Assembly (NCBI RefSeq): GCF_002775205.1
Contig: NC_036446.1
Coordinates: 12,202,272-12,266,271 of the forward strand
From: Xiphophorus maculatus
Taxonomy: Eukaryota > Chordata > Actinopteri > Cyprinodontiformes > Poeciliidae
Length of the DNA: 64,000 nucleotides
Direction of reading: 5' to 3'
In this document: in pieces, positions 40,663 to 53,060 of the stretch
How positions within the stretch are numbered: the stretch's first letter is position 1
How the letters are laid out: every line of letters begins with the position of its first letter
Notes under the pieces: model-generated
The model's input: the letters and a program-made list of their open reading frames with translations, nothing else
Database searches by the model: none
Told to the model about the DNA's origin: nothing
Made by a program: the position numbers and the translations under genes

Positions 40663-43439
40663 ACTAATATCTGAAGCTTGATACGGTTTTTTCCCCATTT
40701 ACAAGTTATATATATGTTTTTAAATTACAGATTTAGTCTACATTTTATTTTTTGCGGTTCCAATGTATGCTTCACTGCAGCATGTTATGGTTAATCTGCA
40801 GCTCTTAAATCATGTTTTTATTGATAAAACAATTTATTCATACTTTGGTAATTAATGACTGATGATTTATCCGTCTACCCAGCAGGATAAATTTAAACTG
40901 CAGAGAAAACTCTGAGTTCCTCATCCTTAGTCCTGTCCCTCAATATTTAACTGATGACAAACGATTCCTCACAGGATGCACTACATGAAGTTAAGACTCT
41001 TAATATTTCATCAACCTGTGCAGGAGATGCAAAAAATAGATGCACTGGTATGCAAGAGGTCCACATGTGGTGCATTCAGCATGTACAATATCAGGTTGTG
41101 CTTAATGTTTGTAATCTTCTTAAATTAGTGTTTAAATTTAGCAATGTATTTATTGCCAATGTTTGAAGCAAGAAATGTCAGTTTTCTCTCTTTTGTTTCT
41201 TTAACACTTGTAATGTTTTATCTACAGGAAAGTTTAAAGATACAGAAGCAATAATTGATACTTTAACTATGGTTAAAGTCAGGCAAACATTTCTCTACAC
41301 ATACCATAAATAATTCATATGTAAATATGTTTAGATTTGGATTCAGCAACTTTAATAAGATTTATGGATTTATATTTGAGTCTATTCTCTGGAAAAAACG
41401 TGTCTAGTTGACTTTGATCACTGAAGTGATTTATAAAACAGATTTCTGTTCCAGAAATGTTGCAGGTTTTCCCACTTTAATATTACAATTTACCTTTGCT
41501 TTACTATAACAATGTCAATTAAAAAAGGGTTTTTTAGATTATCCTAAAATACCTTTTTGTTGATTTTACATCTAGGTGGAGTAAAACATCAAAATGCTTG
41601 GAAATTAACTAAAAAAACAAAATGAAGGGGCTAAGATTAAAGGCAAACTTTACAGAGCTAAATTGGGGTCACAAACTTTGTTCAAAAGAATAAAATTTCA
41701 AACAGAAAAAAGTTAATTTGAGAAAGAGTTTTCAGTTTCACATCTTTTTTTTTCTAAACTTTTTTTCAATTTTATTTTTTGCTTTTGGTCATAATGTAGC
41801 TCCATACATTACTGTTTACCATTGAATATTAGCAGTATTCTCATGCATGTTTGATAAATACGTTGTTTGTAGAGCAATTCCTTCACTTCTCCACTTTTGG
41901 GAGTTTACTGATCAGATTTCCAGCTTCTTTTTTTTAAATTTATTACATGAAATCCAATTTGAACTCTTAATTATTTTTTTGTCCTTGTCACTTCAAATTA
42001 GGCTGGAATTAAAGTTTGTGTTGGTGAGAGCATTTATTTCAGAGCGCTTGCAGCCTCAGAGTATTACTGACATTGAAGTCACCCTCCCATTCACCTAACA
42101 GCGATGTATAATGTAGGATATGTACAGCATTAACATTAAATTAGACGGCTTCATCCAGTGTGTGGAAGCTTACTCAGCAGGGGGTAGATGAGGGCGGCGA
42201 TACTAACCTCTGACAACATTTCATTGGTGGCAGTGGGATCTGTGAGGAGCTGCAGCAGCAAAGCATGAGTGTGCAGGCATGCGGCAAAATAACGCAAAAA
42301 ACACTGATGGTATAAGTTCATCTGCTTGATTTAAATGCAGTACTGAACAAGCTTTGCATTCAAAGAAGTTTGTAATATTTCTAAAGCTGGCTGCATGCGC
42401 TAACTCAGATTTTTCCTTAATTGTTTGAGAAATGTTGGTTGATTTGAGATGTCTTTTTGTACGTTTTACCTCTGCCGGAGTGTTTTTCTTGCACATACCT
42501 GTTGAGAGCCGTTGGCCTGGAAAAAGCTGCCAGCCCCCCAGCCAGAGGCGGGAAGATTTTCAGCCTTTTCCTGTTGCGTAATGTCAGCTAGAAAACAACC
42601 TGCCAACAGGACAGGTTGGCTGATCAAAATTTAATAAACAGAATGTGGTCGACTTTAACCTAAATTAAACATGGTTTGCTGGCTCACCTTAGACACGCAA
42701 ACTTTTGTTTCTTTATGTTTTTCTCATCAGAAGAATTCATACACTTCAAACTTTTAACATTTTATTACATTGTTACTACGGAATATTCTTCAATGTTGGG
42801 ATTTTATGTTATTTATACAGAGACAAGAAACTATGGCAGGAGTGTTCAACCTTTACAACCTGAAGAGATATTTTGCTCTCAGGAAATAAAACTAGTTTAG
42901 AGCCACAAATGCCAGATGACTTTTTGAAAAAGTCAGGTTTGTTGTGAAGAATTTGACTTAATATGAGTCACAACACAAATTTAGTTTCCATTTGGGATCA
43001 ATAAAGTATTTTTTGAATTTAATTTGAATTGAATTAACTCACAAACCAATCATCTTGTGTTCTCAAGATTATCTTGTGTTGAGAAAACCATCGGGAAAAC
43101 GTAGATTTAGAATATGTCAGCTCTCAGCTTCCGTAGGTTTTTATTTCAGTATTTCAGTTTTGGGTTGTCATATTTTATTTTAGGTATTTAAAATATCTTC
43201 TTCCAGTTCCAGTGTAAAGCTTATTGCTCTTCGAGAGGGCAAACTTGCATTGTTATGCAATTATTAATATATTACTTAAAAATAGTCTCAAGACATTGAT
43301 ATTACCGTTTATCGCAATAACTTCTGGGTCAATGTATCGTTCTGTACATTTGTTATTTTGACAGGCCTGGTTGTGACAAGTTTTACATTGTAAACTCTGA
43401 TTTTGTGACATGACAAATTGCTCTGTGTTTTCCTCTCCT

Positions 43440-44033
43440 CTCTCTAAGCAGGAGGAGTGGCACCCGGTCTGCATGTGCAGTTGTGTGAATGTGTGTGGCG
43501 TCGTTGCCTGTAAGTGAGAGGAAGAAAAGGATGCAGAGGTTTGGCAGCGAGGGAGGAGGGAGATTCACTCGACCTGTCCGGGTCTTTCATGTCACATTTC
43601 TGCCCTCGGGATCTGACCTCTGTAACCCTGTCTGGAAAATAACCTGGAAAAACTAAAATGGAATAATGGAAAACTGCCCTCTGGAAAAGAGTCGGAGCAA
43701 CGCACCTCCTCTTCCTCCTCCTCCTCCTCTTCCCTCCTCGTCCTGCTGCTGCATCAGACAGGAGAACTGAAGAGAAGAATGAAAGACGTTTTTTAATTTG
43801 CTCCTGCGCTGGAGCTTGTGTGCCAAAGTGAAGGCTTTATGTGGATTTATGCATCTGATTGTACAGTTTGAACTGTTTTAGTTTCTGTTTAAGAGGAAAG
43901 AGCACATAGTGGAGGGAGAGGGGAGGAGGGCGATGAGCAGTGAGATGAGATGACTACAAAGGACAGGAGTAAAGAGGAGAGTTGAAGAAGAGAAAGCAGA
44001 AGACTGGGATCTGGATCCTGTTATTATTTAACT
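43440..44033 (+). other. eva1a: Possible 5' non-coding exon of the eva1a-like gene
   Basis: A locally GC-rich and then purine-rich stretch (CCTCTTCCTCCTCCTCCTCC block at 43710-43740; GGAGGGAGAGGGGAGGAGGG at about 43912) ends in ACT|GTAAGTATA, a strong donor at 44033/44034. The next plausible acceptor on this strand is 49980-49981, 66 bases before the eva1a ATG. No coding signal is present. The left limit is a guess. Confidence 0.3.
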
Positions 44034-44341
44034 GTAAGTATAACAATATACCTAATATTTGCTAAAAACTGTACTTTTTGGTAGTCTAGATGCAAGTATT
44101 GCGCAGTAAGTCTCCTCTATATTCCTTTTTATCTAGATATTTAACACTGCTTCTGCTCAGTTTGTCTACTTTCTGCTGCTTTCTTTGCATTTTGTCTCAT
44201 TTGATTGTTTCTGCTCTCTTTGCGTGTCACGTTAGCAGCAGGAGAGGGAAAGGCCACTGTCACATCGTGTTAGTGTTATTAGACATGCACAGAGGGAGAA
44301 ATACACTTCAGCTTTGATGAGAGCATTCTGGAAGATGTGTG

Positions 44342-44377
44342 CATGCGTGTGTGTGTGTGTACGCGTACGTGCAGGGG

Positions 44378-44420
<43 letters not shown>
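44342..44420. repeat. (GT)n microsatellite
   Basis: GTGTGTGTGTGT runs broken by ACGCGTACGTGCAGGGGGCG in the middle, then an uninterrupted run of about 30 bases. Confidence 0.9.
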
Positions 44421-45564
44421 CAGAGACAGAGTTGTAGGAGCGACAGTTTTCTAAACCAACATTTTGCAGCGCAATAATCTGGTCATTCACAGCAGAAAGG
44501 TAATGAAGATTACACTCTGATAAAACAAGGAATTAGTTTGTTCCTAAATGTGTCTTAATTTAACAAAAAAAGAAATAAAAATTAGCAATGAGAATATAAC
44601 ATGCTCACCAAGAGCAGATTGTCTTCTGAGGATTTTAAATACATGTTTTATTTTAAATGGTTAATGTATTTGAATTACATCACACATTGAAATAACCAAA
44701 ATTACACAAAAAAATTTTGAGATCTGGTCATTAATAATAAAATTAATCAATTATTCAAAAATCTTTTACTCTACTATCCACTCATTGAAAGTGAGCAGAT
44801 ATTAATGTGTATAATAAAAATGCAATTTTTTTTTAATCTCTGTTCAATATTAAATTAGACTAAACGTTTCCTGTGTTATATAAATTAGGATTACCAAAAT
44901 TATTTTAGTTTGGAAGTTGACAGAATAATGAGAAAGAAAGAGATTTTTTACTTTTTTTTTTTTTAGATTTTTTAAAATTAATTTATCCAAATTCAGAAGT
45001 TCACAAGAAAGCTTTTAAATATTTGACAAAGCCAAATATTTGTAATTTCAAGGCTTTGTTAGATTCGGATTTATTCATTTAATTTCTCTTTGGGATCAGT
45101 TAAGTACTTTTGAATTTGAATTAATTAACAACTTTCATAGGATGAGAACTCAATGAAAAAATTAAATCTTATATTAAGTGCACGTTTTAGATACAACAAA
45201 GTATTTTGATCATGTTTTTTACCTTAATTTTATTTCATGTTAAAATCACAAACATTTAGGATCTTTTTACTCAAATACAGACTTTCACACACAAGTCATT
45301 AAACATTAAACTTGGATAAGGTTTTCTAAGAATATTGTTGTTATTGTATTATTATTATTATTGTTATTATTATAAAAACGCTTTATAGACCAACAAAAAC
45401 TTTTTATCAAGACGACGGGGTTCCATTAATGCCAAAAATATGTTAATGTGTCTATAGCATGTTTCTATGGTGTGTTTGTAGTGTGTTTATGTATTGTGCT
45501 CTTATGTGTATATATGTAATTTGTATAAACATAGCCATAGACACATGAACATATTTTTGGCACC

Positions 45565-46168
45565 AATGCTGAGTTCACACTGCAGCCTGAAGTGACCCAA
45601 TTCAGATTTTTTTGCCTTAATGTGGCCTGAATCTGATCTTTTCATTGCTGTCTGAACAACACAGGTCGGATTTTTTTGACTCAGGCCACTTGGATATCCG
45701 ATACGTATCAGATCTTTTCTGATCTGAATGTTCAGGTCTCATTCATCCGACCTGAACGTCACTGATACTCGACAAACGTCACTATTCTGCGTCCTGATAC
45801 TCGGAAGCGGGAAGAATAACAACAACCATGACAGACTTTAATGAGGATTAAGTTCCTAATATGCTGCTCCAGTCGGATAACAACTTCAAATGTGTAAGCT
45901 ATGCTCCACCTTTAGCCTCCATGTTTACTTCTGCAAACACCGAGCACTTCTTCTCTTTTGTGACTGTTGGCAAAACACTGAGAACGCTGACGTTATTGCG
46001 CCCTCTACTGCGCATGCAGGACACTTTCAGGTCGTTTGCAGTTCACACTGGAGATCGCATACAAGACGCATTTATTTGGAAGTGTGAACGACCACAGCAA
46101 AAGAAATTTAATTTCACAAAAAATCAGAATTGGGTCACTTCATGCTGCAGTGTGAATGTAGCCCAATA
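45565..46168. mobile_element. MITE with 'TTCACACTGCAGCCTGAAGTGACCC' ends
   Basis: The left GTTCACACTGCAGCCTGAAG, TGACCCAATTCAGATTTTTT is mirrored by AATTGGGTCACTTCATGCTG, CAGTGTGAATGTAGCC at the right. GCGCCCTCTACTGCGCATGC lies inside. A fragment of the same family is at 60188-60340. Non-autonomous; the open frame over it is not a gene. Confidence 0.65.
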
Positions 46169-47369
46169 TAATCTCATTTAATACCTGTTTTGTGTATATG
46201 GCTGTAGTTCTTCTATATGTTGTGCAGCTCATGAAGTATTTATTATGCAAGTATATAATTTGATTTAAAAATAAATGCAGTTTGTACCGTTTTTTTATAC
46301 TGTAAGAATGCATCCCTTTATCACCCATGTTATTGTTTTTATTTATTAGTCACTCCCACCAGAAACGTGGTGGGAGTGGTGGTGGAAATATTCTTTTAAA
46401 AGAATATTTTGTTATTTCTATTTAAAAAAAGACGAATAGACAGTGTCAGTGATGGATGCAGCTAGATGATGGTGTTATGTTGTAGTTTGTGTTGTGTTGA
46501 CTCCTGGGCAGAGGGGCAGTGATGACTTGGCTGCAGGCCTTGCGTGTCTTTCTGATGTCATTACATAACTGTGATGCTCAGTTGCCTGATATTAGAGTAA
46601 GAGATTCATTAGATGCCTATTTTAAAATCTGGGCTTGTAATAACCTTAAATAAAAAAATCATGTTGACATGTTTCCTGCTGTAAGTCGAACTGTCGCATC
46701 CAGACTTTGGAGGGAAAGCAACAGAGGGTGAGAAGGAAGGGCAGCCTCTTCCTGGAGCTTTTCCACACAACATCACAAAGCGACTCTGACAGTCGGTGAA
46801 TTTAGAAGTGCTTCGAGGTTGTGTTCATGCTATGGTCGACAGCCACGCTACTAAATTCCTCGGTTAGTATTGTTAAACAATTCAAACCCTGATGTGCTGC
46901 TTTTCTGAGAATGAACAGGTGTGACAGGGGGAAAAAGCATCTGGATGTTTTCAGAAATGTGACAGCCGAAACACACATCTGTCCTCCAGCACGCTGTCTT
47001 TTTATTGCAGGTCAGTAGTGCTGTCTTTCTGCATTTTTCCAGCTGAAGACATCCTGAGAAATTAGGCCACTTTGATCTCCTCTGAGTGCATCATACATTT
47101 TTTATTTATCAGAGTTTAAACTCGTGCCCTGTCTTTACATGAGAGTACAACATTTAGGTTTTAACTTCAATGTTTTCGCCACAGTTTAAAATTTAAATGT
47201 TTAAAGACAGGGTGAAGCAATTTCTAGGTGTTAAAAACAGAAGCTGCTCTGTCTTCGCAGATATTTTCTTACACTGGATAGGGGAAAAATACCCAACACA
47301 TATCCTGCATATTTCACTGACATTTAATTCAACTCCGCTTACCCTGTTTTGGTCAGTTAGGAATGCCAA

Positions 47370-47796
47370 AAATAATTTCTGTTGGGGTTTCTGCTAGGGT
47401 TCCGTCACCTAGCAACCCCCTAGTGGAGTTCCGCCCGTCGCCTAGCAACCCAAGTGGAGCTCCAGCATTTTTGGTCAGTTGGTTTTACTGCTGCATGCGG
47501 TGAACAGTGACTGCTGGAAAAGACAAGAGTTTTGCTGTAGACTTACCATGTAGAAACCACGTTCTGGATTCTTCTTCCTTCAGGTGTATTGTTGAGTTGG
47601 GGCCAGCAGCAGCGTATTTGGATTTAAAGTGACAAGACGCTCTAAAAAAGCTCATTCTGAAAGGAGCTCACAATAGGTAGAACTGAGCAGACTGAAATCT
47701 CATTATCTAGGAATAATTTTGTGCAAAAAGAATGCGATGAGAATGTTTTGTGACCTGACCTAACCTGTTCAATAAAGCATAATAGGTCACCTTTAA
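47370..47796 (+). mobile_element. X-box-bearing dispersed element, copy
   Basis: GTTCCGTCACCTAGCAACCC and GTCGCCTAGCAACCCAAG (both X-box-like), GGAGCTCCAGCATTTTTGGT, GACTGCTGGAAAAGACAAGA, and the right end GCATAATAGGTCACCTTTAA. Confidence 0.6.
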
Positions 47797-49039
47797 AGTT
47801 ATTCTTGTATAATGCCATGAACTCAAAGACTCTGAGCAAATGTGTTTAATATTCTAGTTGCAGAGCTGAAGACAAAAGCAAAAGCACAACAAAAGCTTAA
47901 GCGGGACCCTGGAAGGTGGTGTGCCAGAATGTGAAAGGTTGAACGCAAGAATTTGTTACCTTTTGTTGGCATTTTTAGCTCCAACAAATATGCTGGAAGG
48001 AAAAAACAGATGCCTATGCTCATCAGTGTTTTGTTTCTGTCAGGTTTATTACCACAAAATACACTAAAAAGGGATCTGCTGCTCTTTATCACATTTAAAT
48101 GTCTAATTAGGTCAGATTAATCAGGAGAAAACAATGCAGTGACCACTGCAAAACAGAGATAAGCAATTACAGTGAAATATAAACTTCTAGCTAAGAGTCA
48201 TTTAAAAGTCCAAGCTAGACATACAGAACAGGCTACAAATACTTCCTTGAAGTTGCAACAACACTCTGACTTCAAGATGAGAGCACCAGTACTAATGGAC
48301 TGGGATTTTTAGGAACTTAATCCACAGAATCAAGTTTAATCCAATCACTGACTGGTACAACTTCGTGTTCACTTCATCTCATCCTCTTGTACCAACACCA
48401 CCTATTCCCACTGGAGGAAGAGATTATCCTTTGTAATTGCCATTCATTGGTTTTTGCCAGTCTGCTGACTGTCGTAAACACTGAAAACATGAAACATCAA
48501 CTAAATTTGGGTGAATAATGTAGCCCTTTCTGTGTCAGTATGATATGATTCATTATTTAAAATGTGTTAATAATACCGATTCCCTCTGTTCATTGAGTGG
48601 CTCTGCAAAACCTGAATATTGTGAAAAAGGAAATAAATAGTGTATTTTAATGCAAAATAAAGTAGATAGGATACATGTTGGAAAGTATCGACAACTTCAA
48701 CATTTCTGATGGCGACCTTTCGGAGGTGATACAGCTCATCGGAGTCATGAGCTCCTTTCAGTATGTTTTCCACTCAGGCTGGGACTTTGGACATTTATCT
48801 GTGGTGACATGGTCACTGTGTGAGCATTTAGCAACACCTGTCCTTTTCCACATGCTCCGCACAAAGGTCAAGTGTACAGACCTGATGGACGACGCACCAC
48901 CTGGGGATTATTTCACTGCAGCCAGGGAAGAAGAAAAACGAGGTGGGAAAGTGAGAGGAGTTTAGCTCACTGTGCAGAAGCAAAGCAAAAATAGATGGCC
49001 TGCTTTAAGAAACTGAATTATGAGTTAATTAAAGGAACC

Positions 49040-49618
49040 TATGGTACTTCCATGAACAGGTTATTATAGCTCTATGGGCTACACAAATCATGTTTGTTAC
49101 ATTTGTTACACAAAGTAATTCTTACATAATAAGATTGTCTTGTCTTGTTACTTTAAATCCAAATTAGTTGCTGCTGGCCACGCCGCACAAACTCAATCTT
49201 ATTGTAGAAAAGCAGAAGTAGAGCCTCCTGCACAAACAACAAGAATGCAGCAAGTAGTAAGTCAGTGACAAAACACTTGCCTCTTCCAGCAGCCATTGTA
49301 CAGCACATACAGCAATAAAACCAGCTGGCTAAATGTGCTGGAGCTCAGCTTGGGTTGCTAGGTAACAGGCTGGGCTTACCTGAGGTTTCTAGGTAACGAC
49401 ACATTGATCGTGGAATGTGACTTAACAATCAGGAGGTCTTTGAAACGGCTCATTTTCTAGGCATCAAAAAACATTAACTTATTGCCAAAAAACGGCTGAA
49501 TGTTCCTTTTAAACACTTGAACTATTTTTAAAGCAATTGAGGCCACAATGGAAGTATAAAAATCTTTATTGTCTATACAAACCTGCAAAATGTGAATTTT
49601 GCATAATAAATCCCCTTT
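49040..49618 (-). mobile_element. X-box-bearing dispersed element, copy
   Basis: Inverted copy: AGCAGCCATTGTACAGCACA, GGGTTGCTAGGTAACAGGCT, AATGTGACTTAACAATCAGG, GGCTCATTTTCTAGGCATCA, ending AAAATGTGAATTTTGCATAA. It sits in the presumed first eva1a intron. Confidence 0.6.
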
Positions 49619-50046
49619 AAATAATAATCAATTACATCTAGAGTGCTTCTTTAGTTGCACATAGCTGCAGTTACGAATCATATGCCATGACCTTGTATTG
49701 GGATGAGTTTGTTCTGCATTTACTAAAACCATAGATTCATGAGAAAACTCAGCTGAACATCCAGTAGTTTTATGAGTTTCACTTTTCATCTTCATTCTGT
49801 TTTTAATAAGGATGTTACTTTTTAAGGTGAATTTGAAATCCTTTATTGGCACTAATAAATAAATTGCACTATTAATATTACCAATATTTATTATTTCAAA
49901 TGCTGTGCAGAATTGTTAGTTTAGATGCGACAGAACCATTCACTTACTCTTCTGCTTTTTCCTAAAAACCTGACAATCCAGGAGGAGAGATGAGGCACTG
50001 ATCTAACTTCTCCAGGAACTTATACCGAGCTCATCTCTGCCACAAT

Positions 50047-52850
50047 ATGAGCACTCCAACACCCGGAAGCCCAAACTCGGAGGTGAAGATGGGGTCCCAG
50101 GAGATGGCGATGCTGAGCAACCTTTTGGCTGCTTACACTTTCATTGCAGGTAGGATCAACAATTCATGTGGGATTGTCTGTGATCAGTCTTTTAATTGTA
50201 GCCCTCATGTATTTCTGTGTTGAACAAACATTTGAAACATAAGTGGCTCTAAAATTGTAAAAGTAAAAGTAAAAGTAAAAACTGTCTAATAAGTTACTCA
50301 AGTTAAAATGCAAAAAGGCTTCTGGTTTAAAGGCTACTCAAGTACTGAGTAACTGATCAGCACATCTGATTTCATATTTAAAAATTACAATCATCAGACA
50401 GACAACATTGTAAAGTTATGTCAAAAATCTGTTTTTTTAAGACTAAAATAAAAACATTCAAATAAATAGCTTGGTTACAAAAGAACAGATTCAGGCAGCA
50501 CTTTTCCAAACTTCATGAAGAATTCTTCATGAAATCAAGAACATTATGGATAATCCTGACCGTCTTCTACATGAGACTGTCTTGAGAAAACAGAGTATTA
50601 TCTTCAGTCAGAGGGTTCTTCAGATTCGCTGCAGTACAGACTGCTACAGGAGATCTTTCTTGCCAACAGCCATCAGTGTCTACAATAACTCTTTGAAGAC
50701 AATATCAGTTACAAGATATTAATTCAAATATTCAAACAATTAATTTGCCTTTGGGAATTTGAATTTTTGAAGCAGTAAATAAATAAATAAAATATAAATT
50801 TGTGCAGATACATGGTCAATGGAAACTTATCTGTCTGTTTTAAATCAGACTAAACCTTTCCACCTTTGAACCGAAAGGAAAATAAATGTAATTTTTAAGC
50901 ATTTTGATTCCAGGTTTCAGCTGTAATGTCTTGATTCTGTAAATATGAGGAATCAAAGGTGGAAACTAGATGAAGATCAGGCAGTGAAAACAGGAAGTTT
51001 GATGCCAGATAAAGAGTTTGAAGAAGCAGAGAAAGGAGGAGATTCAGAACGTAAAGACAGAGGAGGATGAAACCATCGGCTGCCTGTTTAACTCTGAATT
51101 GATTGTTGCTTCCCTTTATCGCAGACCAACCTGAGAGAACGGCTCTAGTGTTCCTCGGCGGTGTGTGTGTTGGACTCCTGGTCACGCTGTGCGCCATCGT
51201 CTTCCAGATACACTGCCGAGCGGACTGCCACTATGGCAACAGCAACGACCTTCAGAAACGCCAAAGGGTCCGACGTCACCGTCGCCAGCACCTCTGTGCC
51301 CGCCCTCAGCTCACAGATGGTAACCCAGACAACACCGGTGCTGTGGTTGTGGCCTCTGGAGTGACTGGGAACACTGGGGACTGTGAGCCAGAGGACTGGG
51401 ATGACACGTCTGACCTGTCGGCACGGCGACGCAGGCGCTTCGAGAGAGCTCTGCTGAACGCCACCATGTTCACATCTTCTGAGGGTATCTGTCACAGAAA
51501 CACTTTTTAATGGTTCTCCATTTTATAGTCTCCTTTAATCAATCAATCAATCAATCAATCAAGTTTATTTGTGTAGAACATTTCAGCAGCAAGGCAGCTC
51601 AAAGCGTTTTACATAATAAAAACACAAAATTACAAAGTTTTAAAGAAAACACTGTGCAGTCAACAATTGAACAAACATTACATTTTGATGAGTGCCAACA
51701 CTAAAATCAGACACATTAAATATGTTGGTCAATGTTTAATTTATGTTCAAAAGAAACTCTAAACAGGTGAGTTTAATGAAAAAAAAAATGTTACAAATAT
51801 GCATTCAAGCTGCAAATGTGAATTCAGCTCTTGTTACCTTTGATTAAGATGAGTTAAAGAGCTTAAAATAAACAAATCTTTTAATAAACTGATCTCACGC
51901 TGTAAGCTCTTTATTCTTTGGGGAAAAATAGGAGGTCTATTATGCAAAATTCACATTTTTCTTTTTCCATTTGGGACTCAACTGCCTCTAAAATCAGCCC
52001 AATGCTTAAAAAACACACATCTGTTTTATGGCTATAAGTTAATGTTTTTTGGTGTCTGGAAAATGAGCCATTTCAAAAACTTCCTAATTGTTAAGTCAAA
52101 TTGGGTGCTGTCACCTAGCAACATCAACCGAGCCCAGCCTGTCACCTAGCAACCGAACCATAGTTCCAGCACTTTTGGTCAGCTGGTTTTACTGCTTTAT
52201 GTGCTGTACAATGGCTGCTGGAAAAGTTACAAGTTTTGTTGTTGACTGACTTAAAAAAACAGCTCTGAATTTCTAAATTGGTGAAATAATATAATTAATG
52301 TAGGAGATGTGTGTATGTCTTGTTCAACCATAACAGTGTAGGGTGACAACTTGAAGATTTAGGATGAAATGGTTGTTGTTGGCATCTGTAAGAGTTCAGC
52401 AAGAGAAACGTGTTAAATGTGTGTGAAATGTTCAATCCAGTGTGTTAAAAACGGTCATGACACAAACATAATCAAACATTGAGGCAGGGCTAAGAATGAC
52501 CAAAGAATAAATGGTTTGAGAAACTCGGCTCACTAAGTAAAACACTCAATAAATAACTCATCAAATGGATGAAAATGATTTTTTATGAAAAAGTTTTCTT
52601 GTAGGCTCTGAGTTTAGCTCTGATTTTCTGGTTTTCTGCACACAGTCCAACTTTATGTGATAAATAAAATGAAATGTTAAGTTCTAAAAGTAAATCAGAG
52701 GATAGGTGTTTAAAAGTGTCTGTTTGTGTGTCTTTAGAGCTGGACCGGGCCCAGCGACTGGAGGAGCGGGAACGGGTTCTTCGAGAGATCTGGATGAATG
52801 GACAACCAGACATCAGCACAGTGACTCAAAGCCTCAACAGATATTACTGA
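50047..52850 (+). CDS. eva1a: Eva-1 homolog A-like membrane protein (191 aa)
   Basis: Three exons, 50047-50149, 51125-51484 and 52738-52850, join in phase (576 nt with TGA). Family members (EVA1A/TMEM166) are small single-pass proteins of ER and lysosome linked to autophagy and cell death. Seen here: a conserved N-terminal block EMAMLSNLLAAYTFIADQPE (residues 19-38), one membrane helix of about residues 41-63 (LVFLGGVCVGLLVTLCAIVF), a Cys-containing juxtamembrane segment (CRADC), a polar and acidic insert, and the family C-terminal block RAQRLEERERVLREIWMNGQ ending SLNRYY. The SLNRYY tail points to EVA1A rather than EVA1B. At 191 residues it is longer than the roughly 152 I recall for human, mainly from the middle insert. 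ATG 50047 is chosen because it precedes the conserved block and lies just after an acceptor at 49980-49981. Confidence 0.9.
50483..50775 (+). mobile_element. LINE fragment: C-terminal end of a reverse-transcriptase ORF, decayed
   Basis: Read in pieces the stretch resembles the Rex/CR1-type LINE terminus: DNPDR..HETVL, SQRVLQIRCSTDCYRRSF and LPTAISVYNN, followed by a short AT-rich tail. Several frame changes make it non-functional. It lies in the eva1a intron 50150-51124, plus orientation. Confidence 0.55.
51535..51630 (-). repeat. LINE 3'-tail fragment with (AATC)n
   Basis: Six AATC units followed by AAGTTTATTTGTGTAGAACA and GCAGCTCAAAGCGTTTTACA, the inverted 3' end of a fish LINE. Same type as 62294-62470. 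Lies 50 bp after the middle eva1a exon. Confidence 0.6.
51930..52260 (+). mobile_element. X-box-bearing dispersed element, copy
   Basis: AGGTCTATTATGCAAAATTC, ATTTGGGACTCAACTGCCTC, GTCTGGAAAATGAGCCATTT, GTCACCTAGCAACATC and GTCACCTAGCAACCGAACC (two X-box-like sites), and TACAATGGCTGCTGGAAAAG. Lies in the second eva1a intron. Confidence 0.6.
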
Positions 52851-53060
52851 TGGAAAGCCAAGACGACAGATACAGACCGGGAAGAAAACAAAGCGCAGGC
52901 AGTCAGATGGATGACTGGTGCAGAAAAATGAACATAAACATGAAACAGTTTCCACTGCAGCAGTGAGCCTCTGAACAATGAGGTAACACTGGTTTGTTTG
53001 GGGCTCAACAAGAAGAGAGGACAGAAATGGATTTTCAATAAAACTATTGTCTGTAGCTGA
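52851..53060 (+). other. eva1a: eva1a 3' untranslated region
   Basis: AATAAA at 53037-53042 is the first poly(A) signal after the TGA and would place cleavage near 53060. This gives a short UTR of about 210 bases. Confidence 0.6.

Larger units (their letters stand above)
36126..43400. other. itsn2-eva1a spacer, no supported gene
   Basis: All open frames are short, and none has splice support or a recognisable motif. Contents: two palindromic MITEs (37263-37660, 39645-39890), two X-box-bearing elements (38215-38705, 40148-40440), a LINE 3' end (40560-40662), a GC-richer repeat-like block (36820-37070), a block with CTAACCCTGAACC (39100-39220), and an exon-like minus-strand stretch at 42160-42290 noted separately. 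The remainder is AT-rich unique-looking sequence. Confidence 0.6.

Noticed and set aside
45861..46181. 106-codon frame in the eva1a upstream region
   Set aside because: Covered by a MITE with matching inverted ends; no motifs.
48675..48965. 96-codon plus-strand frame starting MLESIDNFNISDGD
   Set aside because: Looks somewhat protein-like but has no splice partner, no recognised domain and an AT-rich repeat-filled setting; not enough to call a gene.
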